Positions 1 through 10,000 of a stretch of DNA of 20,140 nt are shown piece by piece. How positions within the stretch are numbered: the stretch's first letter is position 1; each line of letters starts with the position of its first letter. The notes under the pieces are model-generated. The model ran no database searches and was not told the DNA's origin. It worked only from the letters and a program-made list of their open reading frames with translations. Origin of the DNA: Vairimorpha apis BRL 01 (taxonomy: Eukaryota > Microsporidia > Nosematidae); NCBI GenBank assembly GCA_000447185.1, contig KE647100.1, forward strand, positions 1 to 20,140, given 5' to 3'. A program made the position numbers and the translations under genes.

Positions 1-1063
1 ACTATTGGCAATTTCATCGGTGTAAAGAAAACAAGATGATTCTTGTTCATATGCAAGTTTAGCGAAAAGAAGTATCGTCATTTGAGTACTCTTTTGTTAA
101 TGTATCAATATTTTTCAATTGTTTTTTTCTAACGTATCTTTTTATAGATTTTTATCTGATATTTTTGTGTCTACCTTTCCAATAATTAGAAGTTTAAATG
201 AAAATAGGGAAACTTCTAGAAAAATTGCCGCTATTTTATTTGCTCCAATTCTTTTGTATTTGTCTTTAAAAAAACAATTGGTTCAACTTAAATTTTCTGG
301 ATGGGTTTCTTTTTTATCTGTATCATTTTTAGCCTTACTAACTATTACATATTCAATTTTAATTGGAAATAAAGCTTATAATTCAACTTTTAATCAATTT
401 AACTCTGGTTATAAACTTGCGATCCCTTTCTTTTTTCCTTCAATGGTTTGTGAACCTTCAATGATAAGTGTTTGCAGAAAACTAAATAATAAATCTAAAA
501 TAAACATTGTCTTTATATCATTAATGACATCAATATGTGGTATTTTTATATATGGTTTAGTTGGTCATTGTGGGTATATTGTTTTTGGTGAATGTATTAA
601 AAGCACTATAATAGATGAGTTAGCTGATATGAACTCGACACTTAATATATATGTGCGGAATAATACATTTGACAAATATAATATTTTATCAAGATTATCT
701 GTTTATAGCATGATATGTGTGTTGGTTTGTGGTTTTCCTATTTCTATGGTTCCTATCACAGATATGTTCATGACATATTTTTCAAAAGGTCGATCAAGAA
801 ATTCTGTTATTCTAACATTATTTTTTTCTTGTTTAATTTTAGTTTTTATTGAAAAATTAAATATTAAAACAATCAAAAGAATTTCTGGTGCTATTTTTTC
901 TTCTTCTGTAGGTTTAGTACATCCTTTTGTATTTCATTTAAATTCCAATCTTAAAGATAAAAAATTGAGAAAGATTTTTTTAATAATTTGTACGCTCTCA
1001 ATATTAATAATTTCATATATAATTTGTACAATTTTTTTTGATATTTGGAATAATGAGTTGTAA
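1..1063 (+). CDS. AAAP-family amino-acid transporter, 5' incomplete and frame-broken
   Basis: This is the C-terminal two thirds of an amino acid/auxin permease (AAAP, SLC36/SLC38-like) transporter, a multi-pass membrane protein that moves amino acids. The uninterrupted frame is 119-1063 and has only a TTG as apparent start, so the true N-terminus lies upstream, partly outside the window. Family hallmarks are visible: a segment CEPSMISVCRKLNNKSK, then a membrane helix ending GHCGYIVFGE, matching the family pattern of a pre-helix cytosolic stretch followed by GY..FG. About seven hydrophobic segments follow position 200. Upstream, 2-82 reads on in the same frame and includes YASLAKR, which suits the N-terminal half of the family, but it is cut by an in-frame TAA (23-25) and a shift near 80-88. 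Bases 79-129 then read in another frame (LLLMYQYFSIVFF) until a T run at 122-128 returns it. It is either a pseudogene or poor sequence. Family call is good; functional state is unknown. Confidence 0.8.
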
Positions 1064-2127
1064 TTTCGGTTTTTTATTTATATGTTATATAAAACATTAA
1101 AATAATATTTTCGATATTTTTTCTTTGATTTTCAAATTTTTTTAATATATAATTTTATTTTTTTATTTGTAAATATTCAGCAGTGTTAATTGTATATTTT
1201 TAAATATTAGTCTACAATAAAAAATATAATATTATGAATTATAAAAATTATTTTAATTATATAATAAACTAATATTTATAATATTTATAAAATCTGTCTT
1301 TAATTATTATAAAAATATATATTATTGTATATATCAACAAGTATATAAATTTACAATTAATTAAATCATTAAAAGAAGATTATTATTATTATAAAATTTA
1401 AATATGATTTAAAACATTTAAAGTTTTATAATTTAAATGTGGTATTCTTAAATACATAAAAAAATAATTTTATAATTTCATATGGAAAAGAATACATTTA
1501 TATGGATATTATATTTAAAGCTTGTATAATATTAAATAAAATATGACATTAAACTTATTATAAAAATAAAAATGTTTATAAATTTTAAGTAACAAAACAA
1601 TAATATAAAAATGTTTTATAAGAATAATATTATGTTTTGCTTTTGATAGATATACAAAATAATTTGATAGATTAAAGTTTAAAATTATAACTTAGTTAAA
1701 TATTTAAAAGGTTAAATATTTTTATTTTATTATATATAAGATAAAACATAGCAAAATATTTTTTTATCTTTATATGTTTTCAGTTAAAATAATATATTTT
1801 AATTTCATATTTATTTAATATAAAATAAAATCAAATAAATCTATTAAAGTACAAATATAAATCTAAATATTATTTAAATATTTTCAAAGATATTTCAAAA
1901 TTAAATTTTATAAAATATTATAAAAATTCTAAAATTATGTATATTTGTCTATGAATATATGTAAATTAAATTAAAAACAATTTAAAAATTGTAAAAATAT
2001 GTATTTTATATTTTGTGAAAATTTTATAAAATATTTAAATTTATTTTTTTGATACATAAAAACAAAATTATTTTTTCTTTAAATATATTTAAAAAAGAAT
2101 ATTAATGTAAAATTTTAATATTACATC
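1064..2127. other. AT-rich intergenic spacer
   Basis: This spacer lies between the 3' ends of two convergent genes, the transporter and the PUF gene. It is almost pure A/T with short A and T runs. I see no convincing reading frame, RNA structure or long repeat in it. Confidence 0.7.
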
Positions 2128-3632
2128 TTATGTGTTAATCTTGAACAAAATATGTCTAGCAAAATTTATCTTCTTTAATTCTTTAACGTATGGTTTTAAT
2201 ATTTTTTTAATTTTATCTTTCATATTTTCATCTACACTCTCATAAAATTTTTGAACAACATAGTTTCCGTACATATCGGCACACATATAATATATTTTAG
2301 GTTTTCCGTTCAAAGTTTCTAAAAAATTATTTAAAAACTTTTCTTTTTGATTTTTTGTGGAAATAACAATACACTGTTCGATAACATTACTACTAAATTT
2401 ATATTTACTAAGGTTGTAACAATCATCTATAATTTGAGATATTACAAGATCTTTTTCTAGTGTTTTTGATACTGTAAGCATGTGTTGAATAACATAATTT
2501 CCATATTGATCATTAACCAAATTATTAAGATTTTTAATTAAAATTCTTAAAATTTTTTGAACATCTTTTTCATTACAAAATTCTAATAATCTTTGAATAA
2601 CTCTACATCCATATCTATGTGTACTAAGAAAAACTGAATTTTTTTGAAATACTTCAATAATCAAATTTTTATTAGAAGATTTTTCGATGTATTTTTGAAT
2701 TACATGATTTCCATTTTGATCTTCGATTAGATGAAAAATATTATTTTTAATTTCTTCAATAATAAAATCTATACATTCAAAACAATCTATTAATTTTTGT
2801 AATTACACGACATCCATAGGGATGTAAAGCCAAATCGTTTATTTTATTTTTAAATTCTGTAAAAACAACAAATTTCTGAGTTTCATTAAGTCTCGGTAAA
2901 ATTTTTTGAATGACGTAATTACCAAATAAATTAGAAGACAGATCAAAAATTGAATCCTCAATTTGATTAAAAAACCAAACAATTTCTTCATCATTAGAAA
3001 TGTCAATTCGATTTTGAATAAGTCGAGAACCTTCTTGATCTTTTGACATATGTACACAAAAATCTTTCATGCTCATCAAATTTAAATCTGGTTTGTCTTG
3101 ATCAGAAAAAAATAAAAAAATGTCTTTTAAAAAAAGATTTTCTTTTGTAGAAATTTCAAATTCATTTTTGTTTTTCTTTATGGTATTTTTTTGAGAAACA
3201 GTTAAATTTAAAAAATTACTAAAAAGACTTGGATCTAAAATACTTGTATCACCAATTGGTGTTGTTGTTCTTGATGTTCCCTTGTATTCACTGCATTTAG
3301 ATTCTGGATTTTCATTATCAATTTTCTCTATGAGATTAACGGCCTTGTTATTAAAGTTTTTTAAACTATCTTTATACTTATACAAATCAAAATGAAAAAG
3401 CTTTGTTAATTATATCATCATATTCACTTAGCCAAATTGTTCCTTTGATGTGTACATCTGGTGGAGGTATTCTTACGTCGTCTTTACTGTTTCTTCTATA
3501 GTAAGATGAATATTGTATATCAAATAATTCTACTTCATCTGATACAAATAATTTATCAACAGGCGGAGCCGAACAAGGTCTTGAAAACTTTTTGTAAGCA
3601 TTCGAGTTCTTTAAAAATTCATTTTCACTCAT
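2128..3632 (-). CDS. PUF: Pumilio/PUF-family mRNA-binding protein, eight repeats, two frame breaks
   Basis: PUF proteins bind 3' UTR elements of mRNAs in the cytoplasm and repress or localise them. Eight consecutive PUF repeats can be read. Their RNA-contact triplets from repeat 1 to 8 are SR..Q, NY..Q, CR..Q, NH..Q, CR..Q, NY..Q, SN..E and NY..Q, which is the canonical Pumilio set. The N-terminal part contains SRPCSAPPVD, resembling the RS.SAPP segment seen before Pumilio domains. I start at ATG 3632-3630, 12 bases after a CCC (3645-3647), rather than at an upstream TTG. Two one-base insertions split the gene: an extra A in the plus-strand A run 3395-3399, and an extra base within 2799-2805, exactly at the contact glutamine of repeat 3. 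Corrected length is 500 residues. All eight repeats are intact otherwise, so I favour one gene, with the breaks either sequencing errors or very recent mutations. Confidence 0.93.
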
Positions 3633-3850
3633 ATTTTGTAAAAAGGGTTTATTTAAATACAAAATGTTTCAAAATATAGGAGAAATTATTTTAATTAGAA
3701 CAAATCATAAAAAACAATGACACAATAAAAAGAATATTATTTAATATCTAAAAACAAAGTTTATTTTGATTTATCAAATATTAATTTTTTTCAAACGAAA
3801 TAAAACGTAAAAGTTTTAATATATGTTTCGTATAAAAATAAACATTTTTT
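3633..3850. other. AT-rich spacer upstream of the PUF gene
   Basis: AT-rich sequence preceding the PUF start on the minus strand, presumably including its promoter. Apart from the CCC motif I see no defined element. Confidence 0.5.
3645..3647 (-). promoter_or_regulatory. CCC start-proximal motif of the PUF gene
   Basis: A CCC on the minus strand lies 12 bases before the chosen ATG (3632). CCC-like signals just before start codons are described for microsporidian promoters. It supports the inner ATG over the upstream TTG. Confidence 0.5.
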
Positions 3851-4001
3851 TACCCCACTTACCAGGTAGAAGAATGAATAAAAATTCGTTCTAAAAATTT
3901 TCTTTGCTAGTCATACAAAATCTAGTGTATGAAATTTTTTTGGCATCGCCATCTACAAAATTTATCCTTTGGGAGATTAAGCTTTGGCTTTCTCCTTTTT
4001 T
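3851..4001 (+). ncRNA. Structured small RNA candidate, snRNA-like layout
   Basis: This island of higher G+C in a desert has no good reading frame but has ordered structure. From the 5' side it contains ACTTACC at 3857-3863, identical to the 5'-splice-site-pairing core of U1 snRNA. Next come an 8-bp hairpin (3871-3878 with 3885-3892, one G-U pair) and a 7-bp hairpin (3911-3917 with 3926-3932). An Sm-like site follows (A, seven T, GG; 3934-3943). A terminal stem pairs 3972-3976 with 3991-3995 and 3979-3982 with 3987-3990, and it runs straight into six T at 3996-4001, which would suit a Pol III stop. The order of stems, Sm-like site and 3' stem resembles a spliceosomal snRNA, and U1 is the obvious guess. 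However, the usual AU before ACUUACC and the U1 loop-1 sequence are not present. Ends are approximate. Confidence 0.42.
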
Positions 4002-5411
4002 AATAATATTTTCAATTTAATTATATAAATAATATATTAAAACAGCTAATTAAAATTTAAATATAATCAGAAAAATTTACTTTTACAATAAATTTGAAGA
4101 TAATCATAAGAAATCAATGTATAAATTAAATATTTTTATTTTTTGTAAAATTTAATTTAAGATTTATATTACTATTTTGAAAACTTATGTTTTTTTAAAA
4201 AATTAATGAATTAGAATTTTGAACTATTTTTGTAAAAAACATTTTACACTTCTTAAATATACTTTTAAGTGTTTTATGATATATTAATTATGTTAATATT
4301 TTTTTAAAAAATTTAACAAAGTATGTATATAAATAAAACTAAATATATTTTTAAAATATTTTTTTATATAATAGAAACAAATAAATAAGTTCAATTAAAA
4401 TACAAATATACAAGTATAAATTTTATATTTAAAATTAAATTGTAAATTTTTAGTTTTTTTTATTATTATTCTAGTTGTAAAATATAAGATTTTGAGAATT
4501 TAAATAAATTTTTTATTTTATAGTATAAAAAACAAATTTAAATTCTTAATAGCACTTTATACATTGTTTATAAAAAAATTACACAATTTAAATGAATTTA
4601 TAGTTAAAATAAAAAATACTAAAATTTAAATATCATGAAATCAGCATATATTTAATAATGGTTTATGATTTTTAATGATTATAAAATTATTTACGATTAA
4701 AATTTTTTGATAAACTATTAGTAAAAAACCTTCAATATTTAAATTTTATTATAATTTTTCATTAAACGACTGTTATTAATATTGATTATGTTTTTGACCA
4801 AAAAATTTGTATAAAAAACAAAAATATGATTTTTTATAATGTTTACAAAACAGATAAAAAAATTTAAATTTTCAATAATTAGTTAACATAAGTGTCATAA
4901 AAATACTGAAGTATAAATATATAATTAAAAAATATAGATAAATAATTTTTTTATAAATATTAAATAATATTGAAATTTTATATGAATTTAAAATGTTATT
5001 TTAGTTAATTAAAAATTAATTTTTTTTATTATTTACAATTTACAAAAAAATTATATTGATTATTTATTTTAATACTTATTTAAAACATTAAATAAAGTTC
5101 TTTTTAATATTTTATTTGCATAAAAAATAATACATATATATATAAAAGTCATTATTAATAATGTTTTGTTAAACATATAAAATTTTAAGATTTTTAATTT
5201 ATAAAAATTATAATAAAACGTAAAAATAATAAAAATTAAAACACTACTTTTTAAAATATTATTTTAATTGTAAAAACATTCAATATTTTTAATCAGTAAA
5301 ATTATAAACAAATCCTTTATGTTATAGATATCTTAGACATCGAAGAATAATGTTTCAAAATTACATTGTTAAATTACACAAGAATTGTTTTAAAACACAA
5401 AAAAATTTATA
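4002..5411. other. AT-rich intergenic desert
   Basis: About 1.4 kb of nearly pure A/T between the RNA candidate and the small CDS. A slight rise in G+C occurs around 5311-5350, but I found no frame or structure there that I can support. Confidence 0.65.
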
Positions 5412-5606
5412 TTATAATTTTTTTAATAATTTTCTTTCTCCTTTATTGAAAAAAGTAACAATTAAATTTTTACCAAATAATTTTTTGTAAAATAGTCTTT
5501 TATCTTCAATTTCAGTTTTATTAAGAGTTTTTGGTGGAAGAGGATATGTAACTCCTGCATATTTTTCATTTTTCCTATCATAACTTGTTTCATACATAAC
5601 TTGCAT
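5412..5606 (-). CDS. Small hypothetical protein, 64 residues
   Basis: I do not recognise this protein. It is a 64-residue, basic, soluble-looking frame starting at ATG 5606-5604, with a second possible start at codon 4. It contains TYPLPPKT in the middle and ends with GERKLLKKL. Base composition rises to coding-like levels over exactly this stretch, and codons are varied rather than AT-repeat filler, which is why I accept it. A CCC-containing run (5629-5634 on the plus strand as GGAGGG) lies about 22 bases upstream, further than in the better cases. It shares orientation with the TatD gene upstream (173 bases away) and the PUF gene downstream. No membrane segment, signal peptide or cysteine pair is visible. 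It could be a small ribosome- or nucleolus-associated protein, but nothing in the sequence proves that. Confidence 0.42.
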   Translation of the reverse strand: MQVMYETSYDRKNEKYAGVTYPLPPKTLNKTEIEDKRLFYKKLFGKNLIVTFFNKGERKLLKKL

Positions 5607-5778
5607 TTTTATATTAAATTCTTTTTTTGGAGGGTATTATTTTTTTATATATTTTAAAAATTATCTTATTGGTTTCAAATTTACATTAGTGATGTGATAA
5701 ATGTTTTAATACATTTGTTTTACAAATAACAAATACATTGAAAAAACAATAATATTATTTAATCTAAAAAAAACATAG

Positions 5779-6587
5779 TTAAATTATCTGACTAAAAAAT
5801 TTATCAGTTTGAAAATTTTTACCAAAGAAAGATCTACTATTTTTTTCAAGTAATAATGATAATTCATCGATATTAATATTTTTAATTTTAGAAATACATT
5901 CAGCAATTTGTAAGACATTGCTTGGATAATTTATTTTTATTTTTTTACTTAAATTAAATGTATCACAAAATTGATAAGCAGCATAACTTTTTCTAATTTT
6001 ACAATATGGACTATCTGTTTCAATGAGTATTCTTTCTATCGGTAAGTTTTTAACAATTTCAATACCGAGCTCATTTTTTAAAGAACATCCGTTTATTCCT
6101 ATATAAAAACCCTTTTTAATAAGTTCTAAACTTTCTTCTATTGTACCAGTGAAGCTATGTACCACTCCTTTTATTTGATAATCACTTAATATTTCCATAA
6201 AATCTCTATGAGAATCCCTAGAATGTAAAAAATAACGTTCCCCATTTAAATCTAACTGTTTTATAAATATTTTTTTTGTGTTATTTTATCAGAATACTGT
6301 AGTCTGTAGTAATCTAATCCACATTCTCCTATAGCGATAATATGATTATTTTCTTGAAGTAAAATTTCTTCAATATTTCCTGAATTTTGTGAATGTAATG
6401 GGTGAATACCTACATATGAATATGTATTAAATTTTTCTGCATAATTAAGGGCCTCTAAACTACTTTTATAATCTAAACCTACGAAAATTGGAATTACATT
6501 ATCTGTTAAGCATTTTTTAATTATATTATCAATTTTTTCTGGTTTAAATAATTTATCAGTAATATTGCAAGCTATATCAATATACAT
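5779..6587 (-). CDS. TATD: TatD-family metal-dependent DNase (TATDN1-like), one frame break
   Basis: TatD enzymes are metal-dependent hydrolases with 3'-5' exonuclease activity, linked in eukaryotes to DNA repair and DNA degradation in cell death. Motifs appear in family order: YIDIACNITD at the N-terminus (the eukaryotic DIG.NLTD form), FVGLD, VGIHPLHS, IGECGLDYYR, FLHSRDS, VVHSFTGT, FYIGINGCSL and ILIETDSPY. These include the expected metal-ligand and catalytic E, H, H and D. I start at ATG 6587-6585, directly after a CCC (6593-6595), not at the TTG further up. The frame breaks once: an A8 run on the coding strand (plus-strand T run 6270-6277) is one base short, between the GLDYYR and HSRD motifs. 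Adding one base gives 269 residues, the usual family length. The gene is divergent from the Bfr1-like gene, sharing a 362-base spacer. Confidence 0.92.
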
Positions 6588-6592
6588 TTTTA

Positions 6593-6595
6593 GGG
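6593..6595 (-). promoter_or_regulatory. CCC start-proximal motif of the TatD gene
   Basis: Minus-strand CCC five bases before ATG 6587. It fits the microsporidian start-proximal signal and fixes the start codon choice. Confidence 0.55.
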
Positions 6596-6941
6596 TATTA
6601 TTTTTTTTATTAAATATCAAAATACATAATTATTTTTATTTAAAATAATGAATTTGATGATTAATTTTTAAAGAAATTTTTTATATTGAATAAAAGATAA
6701 CAACAAATCTGATTTGACCTTCTTAAAATTTATTTTATGTAATTATTTAATATAAAATATATAAAAATTTTGTTTTATCCTTTATTATGTAATTTACCAA
6801 TAAAACATTGTAAAAAAATTTTCAGTAAATATTTTTATTTTCTTGATTATGGTAAAAATAAAAAATAACAAACAATTGAAAAAACATTATAAAAAAATAA
6901 TTAATAAATATGTTTTCCCTGAAAAATTTTTAAAATCGACA

Positions 6942-6946
6942 CCCCC
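6942..6946 (+). promoter_or_regulatory. CCCCC start-proximal motif of the Bfr1-like gene
   Basis: Five C three bases before ATG 6950, the clearest example of the C-run signal in this window. A second CCC is at 6917-6919. Confidence 0.6.
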
Positions 6947-6949
6947 AAA

Positions 6950-8053
6950 ATGAAGTCTAGTAAACCGCAAATTGGAATGAAAGCTTTAAAGCAAGAAATG
7001 ATAGATTTAAAAGCCGATCAACACAAATTTGATGAACAAATTAAAGAATATGAAAATAAGATAGAAGAAATAAAAAGATCGGATGCTAAAAATTCACCAA
7101 AATATCCCTTGCTTACAAAAAATAAAGAATTAAATTTAACAATAAAGGAATTGTTATCTAATAGAAAAGAATGTTACGATAAAATGGAAGAAATTACTGA
7201 TGCTTATGGAGATTTAGGACAGAAACATAAAGAGGCAGTTCGATATATGTCTACTGAAGCAATAGATAAGCGATTAAAAGATATTAATATGGAAATGTTA
7301 AAATTTCCATGTTCTACTCAGCAATCAAAGGTGTTTGAAAATGAAATTAAAGATTTAAAAATTAAAAAACAAGAAATTGAAAATGAACAAAAAAAATTTG
7401 AAATTATAAAGCAAGCACAAGAAAAGTACTATGCCTTGAAAGATAATGTTCGAGAATTAAGTAAACAAATATCAGAATTAAAAAAAGAAATTAATAATAA
7501 TATGGATCAAATAAAAGCACTTGATTCGATTGACCAAAAAATGAATCCACAGGTAGAATCTCTTCAAAAAAATATTACAGAGTTGAAAAATAAAAAATTA
7601 GAAATGAAGGCACGTGAAACTGTTCTACAACAGGAAATTTCTAAAAAAAGAGAAGAATATAATATTTTTCAACAAAAAAAAGTAATTCAAGAAGCTTATG
7701 AAAAGAAAAAGAAAGAAATATTAGAAAAAATACAAGAATTTGAAAAACAGAAGGAAAAATTAGGTTTTGAAAAAACAAAATGTGATTCATCAAAATTTGA
7801 TTCTTTAATCTTCTTTCTTGGTAATATGAAAGGTAATTCTAATGATAAAATTACGTTTCCAATTGATGTAGCTATGAGTTTATCTCAATTTAAGATTAGA
7901 ATTCCATCTCAATTTTCTCAAATACCTCTTACAATTGATGAACTAAAGATTAAAAAAATCGATTTTGTTAAAGATGTTGCAGTTCGTATTAAAGAGCTTG
8001 ATGAAGAAATTGGTAGAATAGATGAGGCTATAAAAAAGAAAAAGGACTTTTAA
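6950..8053 (+). CDS. BFR1: Bfr1-like coiled-coil protein
   Basis: This 367-residue protein is dominated by coiled coil (roughly residues 10-270), with a short mixed region after it (about 280-345) and a lysine-rich end. The stretch around residues 98-145 (YMSTEAIDKRLKDIN, then a loop, then EIKDLKIKKQEIE) matches the Bfr1 signature in which Y-x-S-x-x-x-ID-x-R begins a helical hairpin. Bfr1 in yeast associates with polysomes and mRNPs at the endoplasmic reticulum and was named for brefeldin A resistance and nuclear segregation effects; a similar role here is inferred. The start is secure because a C5 run sits three bases before ATG. Coiled-coil proteins can mimic one another, so a different cytoskeletal or SMC-like protein remains possible. 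The 3' end may be short by 22 residues: one extra T in the T4 run 8048-8051 would let it read on to 8115. Confidence 0.65.
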   Translation: MKSSKPQIGMKALKQEMIDLKADQHKFDEQIKEYENKIEEIKRSDAKNSPKYPLLTKNKELNLTIKELLSNRKECYDKMEEITDAYGDLGQKHKEAVRYMSTEAIDKRLKDINMEMLKFPCSTQQSKVFENEIKDLKIKKQEIENEQKKFEIIKQAQEKYYALKDNVRELSKQISELKKEINNNMDQIKALDSIDQKMNPQVESLQKNITELKNKKLEMKARETVLQQEISKKREEYNIFQQKKVIQEAYEKKKKEILEKIQEFEKQKEKLGFEKTKCDSSKFDSLIFFLGNMKGNSNDKITFPIDVAMSLSQFKIRIPSQFSQIPLTIDELKIKKIDFVKDVAVRIKELDEEIGRIDEAIKKKKDF

Positions 8054-8115
8054 TAAACATGCCACCAGTAGATGTTAATTTACCTTCTTTTAATACTAAA
8101 CAAAGTAGTGATTAA
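8054..8115 (+). other. Possible C-terminal extension of the Bfr1-like gene in another frame
   Basis: Just past the stop at 8051-8053, an ATG at 8059 opens a short frame reading MPPVDVNLPSFNTKQSSD and ending at TAA 8113-8115. Its codons (Pro, Val, Asp, Ser) are unlike the surrounding A/T filler. It is joined to the upstream gene by a one-base change in the T run 8048-8051, the same kind of break seen in other genes here. Confidence 0.35.
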
Positions 8116-9062
8116 AAATTAATTTATTAAATTTTTATTTTTTTAAGAATTTTATATATATAAATCAATTCATAATATTAAATCGAGTTCTTATAAATTT
8201 TATTAAAAAAAATATTTATATTCTTAAAATGATTCTTACACCAATATCCTTATTTTTTTTCGATTAAAAATAAATTTTTTTAGATATTTATTTTTTTACA
8301 AGAAATATTAATTGTATTAAGTGCATTATATTAATGAAAACATTCTTAATAGATATCTTTAAAATAAATTTTAAAATTTTTATTATTAAATTGAAGGTTT
8401 TAAAATTTCTAATAATTAAAACAAAATTAAAAGTAAATTTATATGATTAATTTATTGTATTTTTAATATGTTTGATTGTTTAAGTAATTTTTAATTAAAA
8501 AAAATTTAATAAGTTTAGTATATATTAGTAAATATTAAACAAATATTTTAAAATAATAATGTACAATAAATCACAATTTATATATTTATAAAATCAAAAA
8601 AAAAGTTTTAAGTAATATCATTTATTAAAATTTGAAATATTGCATATAATATTATTACAAAAAACATACAAACTTTAAATAATAATTATGTGATATCAAA
8701 ATATTTTAATAAAATAATATATATAAAGATGTTAAATTTTTAAAAATATATATTTAAATACCTTAAAATGTAAATTTCATTTCAAATATAATTAAATTTT
8801 TAATAATAACTATAAACGGTTACAAATTTCAACAATAAAATAAAATATAAATTGCATAAAAAACGCAAAATTGATACTATTTTTTGATTAATTTTTTAAA
8901 TTAAAATACTGTTAAAATAAAATTTTAATATATTAAATATTTTTTTTAAATTATGTATTTTTATTTTGCAATAAACAAAATTTGCAATTATATAAAGTAA
9001 AAAACTTAAAATTTTAAAATATTCATTAAATTAAAATTAAAGATAAAAATTTTTATTTTATA
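8116..9062. other. AT-rich intergenic desert
   Basis: Nearly pure A/T sequence (6 G/C in 60 bases on one counted line). I see no gene, structured RNA or strong repeat in it. Confidence 0.65.
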
Positions 9063-9173
9063 TATCTTTATCGTAATCCTTTGAGTTAACAGTTGTTTGG
9101 CAGTCAGATTCTTAGTTATTGTTATCCTGAATTATATCCTGTGATTATTGAGAAACTCTCAAGCATATTTTAA
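9063..9173 (+). pseudogene. Coding-like relic in an AT desert
   Basis: G+C is about 28% over 9061-9180 against roughly 10% on either side. One plus-strand frame spans almost exactly this island and stops where it ends (TAA 9171-9173). It begins YLYRNPLS, meets an in-frame TAA (9087-9089), then reads QLFGSQILSYCYPELYP followed by VIIEKLSSIF. The varied amino acids look like the C-terminal piece of a lost gene. I do not recognise the family. The island could instead be a small RNA, and shorter open pieces exist on the other strand. Confidence 0.35.
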
Positions 9174-10000
9174 GATTATTTAAATATATATAAGAATATT
9201 TAGATGATAATTTAAGTGAAAGTATTATTTGTAAAATAAAAATTCATTATTTTGATTAAAATAAATACATATTTTAATTACTTTTTTAAAATTTAAATAA
9301 TTATATTTTAAGAAAAAATTAAAAAATAAAAACAAATTTTAATTACGAATTAGAATCTTAAAAAAAAACTAATATAATAACATATTTATATAAGTTGTTT
9401 TTGATATTATATTAAAAAAATAATATTATTAAATTAATACAAAAAAATTTTGAACATTTTATATTATAAATAGTTTTTGTAAAAAATAAAAGATATAAAA
9501 ATAAAGTATATAATTTTTTAGGTGAGTTGGATGTTTTATTTTTTTAATGTAATAGAACTTTGTTTAATGAAAAAAAATTATCACGAAATTGTAAGTACAA
9601 TTTTCAAATAAACAAACATGAATAATGATAAAATTATAAAACAAATATGTTATATATTTTAATTTAAATATTGTTAAAAAATATATCACATACAATAAAA
9701 TCGTAATTCATTTTAATTATTTTTATGTATATATATTAAAAACAATTAAAAGATAAAAAAACATTTTTATATAAAAAATATGAAGATTTTTGAAATAAAA
9801 CAATAATGTTAATTAATATTTTTTTTGTTAAATTATAAATAAAAATTTAAAAGAAAGTTTTAATAATTTAACATATAAAAAACAATTTTTAAGATTAAAA
9901 TTTATGTATTTTGTTAATTAAAAAAATAAAAATGTTATACTGAAATTTTTTTTAAAAGTTTTTTTATATTAATTTTTATTTTAAAAGTAAATGATGTATG
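9174..10000. other. AT-rich intergenic desert
   Basis: AT-rich sequence with homopolymer runs. No gene or RNA is recognised. Confidence 0.6.

Larger units (their letters stand above)
6588..6949. promoter_or_regulatory. Divergent promoter region between TatD and Bfr1-like genes
   Basis: A 362-base AT-rich spacer with start codons pointing outwards at both ends. Each end carries a C-run next to its ATG (6593-6595 minus, 6942-6946 plus). No other clear element was seen. Confidence 0.5.

Noticed and set aside
1326..4330. TGTATATA sites in spacers (for example near 1326 and 4323) as PUF targets
   Set aside because: In DNA this rich in A and T such 8-mers are expected several times per window by chance and the ones seen are not placed in clear 3' UTRs.
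5412..5606. Small protein as a Nop10 homolog
   Set aside because: Length, an early MY and a KK.FG near the end are similar, but the conserved YTL and HPARFS motifs of Nop10 are missing.
6261..6290. Programmed ribosomal frameshift in the TatD gene
   Set aside because: The A8 run could be slippery, but no stable downstream structure is apparent and other unrelated genes in the window show the same break type.
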